Part shown: positions 42,926 to 50,884 of the stretch, one piece after another
How the letters are laid out: each line of letters begins with the position of its first letter
How positions within the stretch are numbered: position 1 is the first letter of the stretch
NCBI GenBank assembly: GCA_033854175.1
Contig: JAWOKN010000010.1
Span: 1-64,000, forward strand
Reading direction: 5' to 3'
Length of the DNA stretch: 64,000 bases
Origin: DATKPE01 sp033854175
Lineage (GTDB): Bacteria > Bacteroidota > Ignavibacteria > UBA10030 > SZUA-254
Notes under the pieces: generated by a model
What the model was told of the DNA's origin: nothing
The model's database searches: none
The model's input: only the letters and a program-made list of their open reading frames with translations
Made by a program: the position numbers and the translations under genes

Positions 42926-43483
42926 ATGTCTCGTATAGGTAAAAAACCGGTCCCCATCGTCAAGGGGGTGAAATTTGAAAAGAAAGACTCCCGGATAACC
43001 ATCACGGGCCCGAAAGGCGAAATCGCCGCACAGATCCCCCCGACCATCACGATCGAGGAAAAGGAGAATGAAATTGTCGTCTCCCGCTCCGGCGATACGA
43101 AGGAACTGCGCGCTCTCCACGGCACCTGGCGGGCTCATGTCAACAATATGGTCAGGGGAGTCTCCGAGGGGTTCCAGCGGAAACTCGAAATCGTCGGCGT
43201 CGGCTATAAGGCCGAGGTGAAGGGGAAGAAAATCCAGCTGGTGCTCGGATATTCCCACCCGATCCTTTTCTCCCCCCCGGCCGGGATTAAGATCGAGATT
43301 CCACAGCCCACGAGCATCGTCATTTCGGGGATCGATAAGCAGCTCGTCGGCCAGGTCGCCGCGAAATTGCGCTCGTTCAGACCCCCCGAACCGTATAAGG
43401 GAAAAGGTGTCAAGTATGAAGGTGAATATATACGCCGGAAAGCCGGAAAAGCGGCAGCGGCAGCCGGAGTAAAGGCGGGATAA
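42926..43483 (+). CDS. rplF: Large ribosomal subunit protein uL6
   Basis: A 185-residue two-domain protein close to the sarcin-ricin loop. MSRIGKKPVPIV opens it; PEPYKGKGVKYEGEYIRRKAGK near the end is near-invariant. An Ala-rich tail follows. rplR starts 1 nt after its stop codon. Confidence 0.97.
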   Translation: MSRIGKKPVPIVKGVKFEKKDSRITITGPKGEIAAQIPPTITIEEKENEIVVSRSGDTKELRALHGTWRAHVNNMVRGVSEGFQRKLEIVGVGYKAEVKGKKIQLVLGYSHPILFSPPAGIKIEIPQPTSIVISGIDKQLVGQVAAKLRSFRPPEPYKGKGVKYEGEYIRRKAGKAAAAAGVKAG

Positions 43484-43484
43484 T

Positions 43485-43853
43485 ATGATCAAGAAATCAC
43501 GGATACAGCAACGCATGCGCGTGAAAACCAGGATCCGGAAGAAAATCACCGGAACACCGGATACGCCCAGACTCATCGTCTACCGGAGCCTCCACCATCT
43601 CTATGCCCAGGTTGTCGACGATTCCAGGGCGGCGACGATCGCCACGGCCTCCACACTGATGAAGGATATCCGGCAGGACCTCCAGTCGGTCAAAAGCCGG
43701 AAGGAACGCGCAAAACGCGTCGGACTGGAGATTGCCAAACGCGCAATCGAGAAGAAGGTGCAGCACGTTGTTTTTGACCGGAACGGCTACCTCTATCACG
43801 GAGTGGTGAAATCACTCGCTGACGGAGCCCGGGAAGGCGGGTTGAAATTCTAG
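43485..43853 (+). CDS. rplR: Large ribosomal subunit protein uL18
   Basis: A 122-residue 5S-rRNA-binding protein. RMRVKTRIRKKITGTPDTPRL and VFDRNGYLYHGVVKSLADGAREGGL are conserved. The next coding gene, rpsE, is 140 nt away, with a tRNA gene in the gap. Confidence 0.97.
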   Translation: MIKKSRIQQRMRVKTRIRKKITGTPDTPRLIVYRSLHHLYAQVVDDSRAATIATASTLMKDIRQDLQSVKSRKERAKRVGLEIAKRAIEKKVQHVVFDRNGYLYHGVVKSLADGAREGGLKF

Positions 43854-43889
43854 TGACGCCCCACCGACCCCGGCCCCACGTGTCGTTCT

Positions 43890-43960
43890 TGCCGGGTCGT
43901 CTAATGGCAGGACAGCGCCCTTTGGAGGCGTCAGTGGAGGTTCGAATCCTCCCCCGGCAG
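43890..43960 (+). tRNA. tRNA-Gln (TTG) inside the spc operon
   Basis: A 71-nt cloverleaf with acceptor TGCCGGG/CCCGGCA, D arm GTCT/GGAC, and anticodon stem GCGCC/GGCGT with loop CTTTGGA, giving TTG (Gln). The variable region is CAGT and the T arm is GGAGG-TTCGAAT-CCTCC. CCA is not encoded. It lies between rplR and rpsE in the same direction, so it must be cut from a ribosomal-protein message. Confidence 0.95.
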
Positions 43961-43993
43961 CAGGATGAATATTCATAATATGGAGTGAAAACA

Positions 43994-44521
43994 TTGGCAC
44001 GAGTTAAAGCTGGAGAATTGGACCTGAAGGACCGGTTGGTGTTCATCAACCGCGTCGCCAAGGTCGTCAAAGGTGGCCGCCGATTCAGTTTCAGCGCGAT
44101 CATCGTGGTCGGCGACGGCAACGGCCACGTCGGCATCGGACTGGGAAAGGCGAATGAAGTGCAGGACGCCATTTCGAAAGGCATCGATGATGCCAAGAAG
44201 AATGTCGTCACCGTCCGCGTCCTCAACGGCACGATCCCTCACCCGATAACGGCGAAGTACCGTGCCTCGAAAGTCCTCCTGAAACCGGCCTCGCCCGGTA
44301 CGGGCCTCATCGCCGGCGGCGGCGTCCGCGCCGTCCTGGAATCGGCCGGCGTCAAGGATGTTCTCACGAAATCGATCGGTTCGTCAAACCCCCATAATGT
44401 GGTCAAGGCTACGATGAAAGCCCTCCTGAGTCTTACCGACGCCCGCCTCATGGCGGAACGCCGCGGACTCTCGGTCCAGGAGCTTTTCATGCAGCCGGAG
44501 AAAACCGTAACACAAACTTGA
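43994..44521 (+). CDS. rpsE: Small ribosomal subunit protein uS5
   Basis: A 175-residue accuracy-related protein. KDRLVFINRVAKVVKGGRRF and GDGNGHVGIGLGKA are hallmarks. TTG at 43994 is chosen (MARVKAGELDLKDRL is a family start and GGAG lies 8 nt upstream); the GTG at 43985 overlaps that site. Confidence 0.95.
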   Translation: MARVKAGELDLKDRLVFINRVAKVVKGGRRFSFSAIIVVGDGNGHVGIGLGKANEVQDAISKGIDDAKKNVVTVRVLNGTIPHPITAKYRASKVLLKPASPGTGLIAGGGVRAVLESAGVKDVLTKSIGSSNPHNVVKATMKALLSLTDARLMAERRGLSVQELFMQPEKTVTQT

Positions 44522-44528
44522 GCTCTGT

Positions 44529-44714
44529 ATGGCACAAAAACTGAAAATAACGCAGATTGTAAGCCAGATCGACTGCCTCGAAAAACAAAAACGGACGATC
44601 AAGGCGCTCGGACTCGGCCGCCCGAACTATTCGGTGGTCAAGATCGATACGCCCCAGATCCGCGGCATGATCAATCTTGTCAAACATCTTGTGAAAGTTG
44701 AGGAGGTGCACTAA
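44529..44714 (+). CDS. rpmD: Large ribosomal subunit protein uL30
   Basis: A 61-residue ferredoxin-like protein: LKITQIVSQIDCLEKQKRTIKALGL is the family core, and MINLVKHLVKVEEV its end. It is of normal bacterial length. Confidence 0.95.
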   Translation: MAQKLKITQIVSQIDCLEKQKRTIKALGLGRPNYSVVKIDTPQIRGMINLVKHLVKVEEVH

Positions 44715-44720
44715 CTCACC

Positions 44721-45203
44721 ATGTCAGCAGCGACGTTGAATAATCTCCACCCTGTCAAGGGCTCGAAAAAGAAAGTGAAACGCATAGCCCGCGGCCAGGG
44801 ATCCGGCCACGGCGGAACCGCCACACGCGGACATAAGGGCGAAGGCGCACGCTCCGGTACACATTACCGCCCGTGGTTCGAAGGCGGCCAGATGCCCCTG
44901 ATCCGCAGGATACCGAAGTTTGGTTTTATTCCTCCACACCGCGTCGAATACCAGATCGTCAATGTTTCAACCCTCAACCTTCTGGTGGAGTCGAAGATCA
45001 TTACCGACGGCAAGGTGAATCCCGATGTTCTTTTTCGTGCAGGTGTGATCCAGAAGAAATCTGCACCGGTCAAAATTTTAGGCGACGGCGATCTGAAATC
45101 TAAACTTGAGATCAATGCCCATGCCTTCAGCAAATCCGCGGTTCAGAAAATCGAGCAGGCTGGCGGCAAGGCGGTCAATCTCTCCTCCTCGAAAAAGACA
45201 TAA
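44721..45203 (+). CDS. rplO: Large ribosomal subunit protein uL15
   Basis: A 160-residue late-assembly protein. The glycine-rich KRIARGQGSGHGGTATRGHKG and FEGGQMPLIRRIPKFGF are signatures. Its stop overlaps the secY start by one base (TAATG), so translation is coupled. Confidence 0.97.
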   Translation: MSAATLNNLHPVKGSKKKVKRIARGQGSGHGGTATRGHKGEGARSGTHYRPWFEGGQMPLIRRIPKFGFIPPHRVEYQIVNVSTLNLLVESKIITDGKVNPDVLFRAGVIQKKSAPVKILGDGDLKSKLEINAHAFSKSAVQKIEQAGGKAVNLSSSKKT

Positions 45204-46540
45204 TGGCAAAACTCAGCGAAAGTTTTAGGAATATCTTCAAAATCCAGGAGCTCCGGCAGCGCATTCTCTATACCGCCGGATTGCTGATTATCGTCCGCTT
45301 CGGTGCCCATGTCACACTTCCGGGCATCAACGCAAAGGTCCTCTCCGAGGTGATGCGGACCCAGAGTTCGAATACCCTCTTCGGCCTCTATGACCTGTTT
45401 GTGGGCGGTGCCTTCTCGAACGCGGCAGTCTTTGCCCTCGGCATTATGCCGTATATCAGCTCCTCCATTATTATCCAGCTCCTCGGGGCCGTCATTCCCT
45501 ACTTCCAGAAACTTACCAAGGAAGGGGAGGAGGGACGGAAGAAAATTACCCAGCTCACCCGCTATGGAACGGTCCTCATCTCGACCCTCCAGGCCTGGGG
45601 CGTCAGCGTGCAGTTGAGCAGCATGTCCCCCGCTGGAACACCCATTATACCGGTGGCAGTCCAGGGGTTCGGATTCCATCTGACGACGATGATCATCCTC
45701 TGCACCGGGACGATCTTTATGATGTGGATCGGGGAACAGATCACCGAACGGGGCATCGGAAACGGGATATCCCTCATCATCTTTATCGGCATCATCGCCC
45801 GGTTCCCCCATTCCGTGCTCGATGAATACCAGCTGGTGAGCTCAGGCTCCCGCGGCCTGATCATTGAACTGATCATTATCGCCCTCATGGTCGTCATAGT
45901 CGCCGGCATCGTCATGGTCACACAGGCCACCCGCCGCATCCCGGTCCAGTATGCAAAACGGGTTGTGGGGAGGAAAATCTACGGCGGCGTCACACAGTAT
46001 ATCCCGATGCGCGTCAATACCGCCGGCGTCATGCCGATCATTTTCGCCCAGGCGATCATGTTCATACCGAACACGGTTCTGACGTTTTTCCCGGACAACG
46101 AATTTCTGCAGGGCATCGCGGGCTATCTGAACTATACCTCGTTCACCTATGCGTTTGTCTACGGCCTGATGATCATCTTCTTTACCTATTTCTATACGGC
46201 CGTCGCGTTTAATCCGAAGGATGTCGCCGAGAATATGCAGAAACAGGGCGGTTTTATCCCCGGTATCCGCCCCGGCAAGAATACATCCGACTTTATCGAT
46301 AATATCCTGACCAAAATTACACTGCCGGGCTCTGTGTTTCTGGCGATCGTCGCCGTTCTCCCGGCATTTATGATCCGCCTCGGCGTCACGGCCAACTTTG
46401 CAAGCTTCTTCGGCGGGACGAGCCTCCTGATCGTCGTCGGCGTCGGCCTCGATACGCTGCAGCAGATCGAATCCCATCTCCTCATGCGCCATTATGACGG
46501 ATTTATGAAGAGCGGGAAAATCAAGGGCAGGAGGATGTGA
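45203..46540 (+). CDS. secY: Protein translocase subunit SecY
   Basis: A 445-residue, ten-helix inner-membrane channel, partner of SecE upstream in the same gene run. The N-terminal LRQRILYTAGLLIIVRFGAHV, the plug-region GAFSNAAVFALGIMPYISSSI and the C-terminal IESHLLMRHYDGFMKSG match the family. It is the route for the Sec-dependent cargo seen at both ends of the window. Confidence 0.97.
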   Translation: MAKLSESFRNIFKIQELRQRILYTAGLLIIVRFGAHVTLPGINAKVLSEVMRTQSSNTLFGLYDLFVGGAFSNAAVFALGIMPYISSSIIIQLLGAVIPYFQKLTKEGEEGRKKITQLTRYGTVLISTLQAWGVSVQLSSMSPAGTPIIPVAVQGFGFHLTTMIILCTGTIFMMWIGEQITERGIGNGISLIIFIGIIARFPHSVLDEYQLVSSGSRGLIIELIIIALMVVIVAGIVMVTQATRRIPVQYAKRVVGRKIYGGVTQYIPMRVNTAGVMPIIFAQAIMFIPNTVLTFFPDNEFLQGIAGYLNYTSFTYAFVYGLMIIFFTYFYTAVAFNPKDVAENMQKQGGFIPGIRPGKNTSDFIDNILTKITLPGSVFLAIVAVLPAFMIRLGVTANFASFFGGTSLLIVVGVGLDTLQQIESHLLMRHYDGFMKSGKIKGRRM

Positions 46541-46573
46541 CGGCGGTGCAGGAAGGTTGGAACCTCTGCTGGC

Positions 46574-47338
46574 ATGGCAAAAGCGACGATTAAAACAGGG
46601 GATGAAATCGCTCTCATGCGCGAGAGCTGCCGGATTGTCGCGGAAGTTTTGAGATTGCTCAAATCGATGATCAAACCCGGCATCACGACGAAGGAACTCG
46701 ACAAGGTCGCAGAAGAGTTTATCCGCTCACAGGGCGGTGAACCGGCGTTTAAAGGTTATGGCTCGAATAAACGGAATCTCTTTCCGGCGTCACTCTGCAC
46801 GTCGATCGACGACCAGGTCGTCCACGGCATACCGGGCGACCGCCACCTGCAGGAAGGTGAAATTATTTCGATCGACGTCGGCGTGAAGAAGGACGGCTTT
46901 TACGGCGACGGCGCGTGGTCGTTCGGCGTCGGCAAGATCACCGGCGAAAAAACACGCCTTCTCGAGAAGACCCGGGAAGCCCTGATGCAGGGGATCGCCA
47001 AGGCGCGCAAAGGGAATTATCTCCACGATATCTCGTGGGCGGTCCAGAACCATGTCGAACGCGAGGGATTTTCCGTCGTCCGGGACCTGGTCGGCCACGG
47101 CATCGGCCGCAACCTCCACGAGGAACCGGCCGTTCCCAACTACGGCGAACCCGGGACGGGCGTGATGCTTGAACGCGGAATGACCCTCGCCATCGAACCG
47201 ATGGTCAACCTCGGAACCTACCGCGTGAAGGTCGAAAAAGACGGATGGACCGTCAGGACAGCCGACGGATCGCCCTCGGCCCATTTTGAGCATACGGTTT
47301 TGGTTACAGATAAAGATCCGGAAATACTCACATTGTGA
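46574..47338 (+). CDS. map: Type I methionine aminopeptidase
   Basis: A 254-residue enzyme that removes initiator methionine. The five metal ligands are visible: the Asp pair in IDVGVKKDGFYGDGAWSF, His in GHGIGRNLHEEP, Glu in LAIEPMV, and Glu in HFEHTVLVT. It is adjacent to infA as in many bacteria; adk, often found here, is absent. Confidence 0.97.
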   Translation: MAKATIKTGDEIALMRESCRIVAEVLRLLKSMIKPGITTKELDKVAEEFIRSQGGEPAFKGYGSNKRNLFPASLCTSIDDQVVHGIPGDRHLQEGEIISIDVGVKKDGFYGDGAWSFGVGKITGEKTRLLEKTREALMQGIAKARKGNYLHDISWAVQNHVEREGFSVVRDLVGHGIGRNLHEEPAVPNYGEPGTGVMLERGMTLAIEPMVNLGTYRVKVEKDGWTVRTADGSPSAHFEHTVLVTDKDPEILTL

Positions 47339-47346
47339 CGGAGTGA

Positions 47347-47565
47347 ATGGCGAAACAAGGCCCTATTACGATGGACGGTGTTATCACCGAAACGTTGCCC
47401 AACGCGATGTTCCGGGTCAAGCTCGATAACGGCCATGAGGTTTTGGCGGTCATTTCCGGTAAAATGAGGATGCATTATATTAAAATTCTCGTGGGGGACA
47501 AGGTAACGGTCGAAATGTCCCCCTACGACCTGAGCAAGGGTCGGATCACCTATCGGTACAAATGA
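47347..47565 (+). CDS. infA: Translation initiation factor IF-1
   Basis: A 72-residue OB-fold protein of normal size: MDGVITETLPNAMFRVKLDNGHEVLA and KMRMHYIKILVGDKVTVEMSPYDL are standard. It begins 8 nt after map. Confidence 0.97.
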   Translation: MAKQGPITMDGVITETLPNAMFRVKLDNGHEVLAVISGKMRMHYIKILVGDKVTVEMSPYDLSKGRITYRYK

Positions 47566-47575
47566 AGGTTATGCC

Positions 47576-47689
47576 ATGAAGGTACGTTCATCAGTCAAAC
47601 GCTTGTGCGAAAATTGTAAAATCATCCGGCGGAAAGGCGTCGTCAGGGTGATCTGCAAGAATCCAAAACATAAACAGCGTCAGGGATAA
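47576..47689 (+). CDS. rpmJ: Large ribosomal subunit protein bL36, zinc-binding type
   Basis: A 37-residue protein. MKVRSSVKRLCENCKII holds the first Cys pair; a later Cys (VICKNPKHKQRQG) and His complete the zinc site of the C+ form. ATG at 47576 is chosen over the out-of-frame ATG at 47571, which meets a stop at once. Confidence 0.95.
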   Translation: MKVRSSVKRLCENCKIIRRKGVVRVICKNPKHKQRQG

Positions 47690-47711
47690 TCACCAGAAAG
47701 GAAAACATCAC

Positions 47712-48095
47712 GTGGCGCGTATTGCGGGTATCGATTTACCAAAAAACAAACGGGCGGAAGTCGGCCTGACCTATATCTTCGGGATCGGCCGGTCCAGCTC
47801 ACAGAAAATCCTCACACAGGCCGGCATCGACCTTAACAAGAAAATCGGCGAACTGAACGACGATGAGGTCGCGAAAATCCGGTCCATCATCACCTCCGAT
47901 TTCAAGGTCGAAGGCGCCCTCCGCAGCGAGGTCCAGATGAACATCAAACGGCTGATGGATATCAACTGCTACCGGGGCCTGCGCCACCGCAAAGGTCTCC
48001 CCGTCCGCGGCCAGCGTACGAGAACCAACGCCCGCACCAGGAAGGGGAAACGGAAGACCGTCGCCGGAAAGAAAAAGGCTATAGCGAAGAAATAA
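47712..48095 (+). CDS. rpsM: Small ribosomal subunit protein uS13
   Basis: A 127-residue head protein with a basic tail reaching the tRNA sites. ARIAGIDLPKNKRAEVGLTYIFGIG and GLRHRKGLPVRGQRTRTNARTRKG are invariant. The start is GTG at 47712. Confidence 0.97.
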   Translation: MARIAGIDLPKNKRAEVGLTYIFGIGRSSSQKILTQAGIDLNKKIGELNDDEVAKIRSIITSDFKVEGALRSEVQMNIKRLMDINCYRGLRHRKGLPVRGQRTRTNARTRKGKRKTVAGKKKAIAKK

Positions 48096-48110
48096 TCACC
48101 AAAGGAACGT

Positions 48111-48527
48111 ATGGGAAAACAACAACAGCAGCAGTCCGCAGCACCGGCCGCCCCGGTCAAACGGAAAAAGAAAATTCAGGTCGATGTCACCGGCAAGGCG
48201 TTTATCCGGGCAACCTTTAATAACGTCATCGTCACCATCACCGATGTCTACGGTAACGTGATCAGCTGGTCATCCGCCGGCCGAAACGGGTTCAAGGGAT
48301 CCAGGAAGAATACCCCGTTTGCGGCACAGGTGACCGCCGAGACCGCCGCCAAGGAGGCGTTCGATCTCGGACTGCGGAAGGTCGATGTCTATGTCAAGGG
48401 ACCCGGGTCGGGCCGCGAGGCGGGCATCCGCTCGCTCCAGACCGTCGGAATCGAAGTGCTGAGCATCCGCGATATTACACCGATTCCCCATAACGGATGC
48501 AGACCGCCGAAACGCCGGCGTGTATGA
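48111..48527 (+). CDS. rpsK: Small ribosomal subunit protein uS11
   Basis: A 138-residue platform protein. After a Gln/Ala-rich opening (MGKQQQQQSAAPAAPVKRKKK), the core AFIRATFNNVIVTITDVYGN and the C-terminal DITPIPHNGCRPPKRRRV are standard. Confidence 0.97.
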   Translation: MGKQQQQQSAAPAAPVKRKKKIQVDVTGKAFIRATFNNVIVTITDVYGNVISWSSAGRNGFKGSRKNTPFAAQVTAETAAKEAFDLGLRKVDVYVKGPGSGREAGIRSLQTVGIEVLSIRDITPIPHNGCRPPKRRRV

Positions 48528-48560
48528 TGCCAGATGAATTGATAAACTCTAAAGGAACCT

Positions 48561-49190
48561 ATGGGAAGATATATTGAACCAAGCTGTCGATTGTGCCGGA
48601 GGGAGAAGCAGAAGCTTTTCCTCAAAGGGACAAAATGCTTCACCGAGAAATGCCCCGTCGAACGCCGGGCCTATGCGCCAGGCCAGCATGGCCAGACGCG
48701 CCGCCAGAAGATTTCCGAATACGGCGTCCAGCTCCGCGAGAAACAGAAAATCCGCCGCATCTATGGCCTGATGGAGGAGCAGTTCCGGAATTATTTCGAA
48801 AAGGCGCTCCGGCAGACGGGCCGCACCGGCGAGACACTCGTCAAGATGCTCGAACGGCGCCTCGACAATACCGTCTACCGTCTCGGGTTTGCCCCGTCAC
48901 GCAAGGCGGCACGGCAACTCATCTCACACGGCCACCTGCTCGTCAATACACGCGTCGTCACCATACCGTCCTACCTCCTGAATCCGGGCGATGTCATCAA
49001 AGTGCGGGAAAAGAGCAGAACGCTCGATGTTATCCACTCCTCCATGAAACGGATGAAGGACAATACCATGCTGCCGTGGCTGAGCCTGGATAAGGGCACG
49101 CTGACCGGAACGTTTCTCAACGTCCCCGAGCGTGCGGATATTCCGCTTAACGCAAATGAACAACTCATCGTCGAACTGTACTCAAAGTAA
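48561..49190 (+). CDS. rpsD: Small ribosomal subunit protein uS4, zinc-binding type
   Basis: A 209-residue assembly initiator and, in many bacteria, repressor of the alpha operon. Four Cys at residues 9, 12, 26 and 31 form a zinc knuckle, as in thermophile S4. The S4 RNA-binding domain reads RRLDNTVYRLGFAPSRKAARQLISHGHL. Confidence 0.97.
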   Translation: MGRYIEPSCRLCRREKQKLFLKGTKCFTEKCPVERRAYAPGQHGQTRRQKISEYGVQLREKQKIRRIYGLMEEQFRNYFEKALRQTGRTGETLVKMLERRLDNTVYRLGFAPSRKAARQLISHGHLLVNTRVVTIPSYLLNPGDVIKVREKSRTLDVIHSSMKRMKDNTMLPWLSLDKGTLTGTFLNVPERADIPLNANEQLIVELYSK

Positions 49191-49258
49191 ATCAGCGAAG
49201 TGAACTATCATCGTTTAACTCGAATTGTGAATTCCATGCAATGCGGGAGAATGTCTCT

Positions 49259-50248
49259 ATGTTAGGAATAAATTATCAGATGCCCGAAAAAGTCCAGCTG
49301 GACGAGGCGAGCTACGCCAATACCTTTGGCCGGTTTACCCTTCAACCGCTGGAAAAAGGCTTCGGTGTCACCATCGGTAACGCGTTCAGACGCGTATTGC
49401 TCTCCTCACTCCCCGGAACCGCCTTTACGGCGATCAAAATCGAGGGGGTGTTACATGAATTTTCCACAATCCCCGGCGTGGTCGAGGATGTCGCCGAGAT
49501 CATCCTCAACCTCAAGGCCGTGCGTATGAAACTCCTGAATAAGAAACTGACCCACATCGTCGTCGAACTCAAGGGTTCGAAGAATGTGACCGCGGCCGAT
49601 ATCCAGAAGTCCAACCCGGAGATAGAAATACTGAATCCCGAGCAGCATATCGCGACCCTCAATGCCGGCGCTTCGGTCGAACTCGAACTCTGGATCGGAC
49701 GCGGAAAGGGCTATGTCCCGGCCGAGGAGAATAAAAGCGCGGAAGCAACCCCCGGGATGATCGCCATCGACTCGATCTATACCCCGATCAAGAACGTGCG
49801 CTATGTCGTCGAATCGACACGCGTGGGCCAGCAGACGGATTTTGAGAAGCTGATCCTCGAGATCTCAACCGACGGCTCCATCGCACCCGACGACGCGCTG
49901 TCCCAGGCCGCCACGATCCTCCGCGATCATGTCCAGCTTTTCCTCAATTTTGACGTCGAGACGGAATCAACCGAGGAAGCCATGGAGAAGGATTCGGAGT
50001 TCTCACGCATCAGGAAGATCCTCCAGATGCCCGTCGATGAACTCGAACTCTCCGTCCGATCCCATAACTGCCTCCGGGCTGCGAACATCAAGACGATCGC
50101 CGATCTTGTCCGCCGGGATGAACCCGAGCTGCTGAAATTCAGGAACTTCGGGAGGAAATCCCTCGCCGAACTCTCGGAGATTATCGAGGGGTTCGGGCTC
50201 AATTTCGGTATGGACGTCGAAAAATATCTCCACGAAAGCAGTCATTAA
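49259..50248 (+). CDS. rpoA: DNA-directed RNA polymerase subunit alpha
   Basis: A 329-residue assembly subunit, the same length as in E. coli. The N-terminal domain (FTLQPLEKGFGVTIGNAFRRVLLSSLPG) dimerises and binds beta/beta'; the C-terminal domain (LELSVRSHNCLRAANIKTIADLV) contacts UP elements and activators. ATG at 49259 is chosen because GGGAG lies 9 nt upstream; the in-frame ATG at 49241 overlaps that site. Confidence 0.97.
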   Translation: MLGINYQMPEKVQLDEASYANTFGRFTLQPLEKGFGVTIGNAFRRVLLSSLPGTAFTAIKIEGVLHEFSTIPGVVEDVAEIILNLKAVRMKLLNKKLTHIVVELKGSKNVTAADIQKSNPEIEILNPEQHIATLNAGASVELELWIGRGKGYVPAEENKSAEATPGMIAIDSIYTPIKNVRYVVESTRVGQQTDFEKLILEISTDGSIAPDDALSQAATILRDHVQLFLNFDVETESTEEAMEKDSEFSRIRKILQMPVDELELSVRSHNCLRAANIKTIADLVRRDEPELLKFRNFGRKSLAELSEIIEGFGLNFGMDVEKYLHESSH

Positions 50249-50274
50249 TTTTTTGATCCGAGAAAGAAGACACT

Positions 50275-50745
50275 ATGCGGCACAGACAAGCAGGACGAAA
50301 ACTGAAACGAACGGCAAGCCACAGGAAGGCCACACTCATCGCCCTCTGCACGGCACTGTTCAGGAATAAGAAGATCCAGACCACCGTCGCCAAGGCGAAG
50401 GAAACCCGCCTTCTGGCCGAGAAAATCCTTACACGCGCGAAGAATGCCGTCGCCACCGAAGGGGAGAAGAAGAATGTCCACGCACGGAGAATTGTCTCAC
50501 GCTCCATCAAGGACAGAGCCGTCATGAAGGAGCTCTTCGGCGATATCGCACAGAAAATCGCCCAGCGCCCGGGCGGATATACACGCGTCGTCAAACTCGG
50601 ACGGCGATTCGGCGATAATGCCGAGGTCGCGGTCCTGGAACTCGTCGACTATAATACGGGCGAAGCCCCCCAGAAACCTAAAAAGGAAAAGAAGAAAAAG
50701 GTCAAGGAGAAACCCTTCGCACCGGGTGCCATCGCCGACCACTGA
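50275..50745 (+). CDS. rplQ: Large ribosomal subunit protein bL17 with charged tail
   Basis: A 156-residue tunnel-exit protein. MRHRQAGRKLKRTASHRKA is the invariant start. About 30 extra C-terminal residues (PKKEKKKKVKEKPF) exceed the E. coli length. It is the last gene of the large run; a strong terminator follows. Confidence 0.96.
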   Translation: MRHRQAGRKLKRTASHRKATLIALCTALFRNKKIQTTVAKAKETRLLAEKILTRAKNAVATEGEKKNVHARRIVSRSIKDRAVMKELFGDIAQKIAQRPGGYTRVVKLGRRFGDNAEVAVLELVDYNTGEAPQKPKKEKKKKVKEKPFAPGAIADH

Positions 50746-50767
50746 GTAGACGTAGTTTGTACACAAC

Positions 50768-50804
50768 AAGGGTTTCATGTCACCGAAACCCTTTTTCTTT
50801 TTTT
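50768..50804 (+). terminator. Intrinsic terminator after rplQ
   Basis: AAGGGTTTC (50768-50776) and GAAACCCTT (50785-50793) form a 9-bp stem around an 8-nt loop and lead into a T-rich tract (TTTTTCTTTTTTT). It closes the ribosomal gene run. Confidence 0.9.
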
Positions 50805-50815
50805 ATCCTGTTGGG

Positions 50816-50844
50816 TTGTTTCTCCCTCCAAAAATCGTTACTTT
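50816..50844 (+). promoter_or_regulatory. Promoter of leuS and the glycan cluster
   Basis: TTGTTT (50816-50821), a 17-nt spacer and TACTTT (50839-50844) lie just after the rplQ terminator. The expected leader before the leuS ATG is about 34 nt and shows no clear Shine-Dalgarno. Confidence 0.5.
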
Positions 50845-50884
50845 TTCAGTTGATGAAGTCATTCGGGATTGAAATCGTGCGCTC

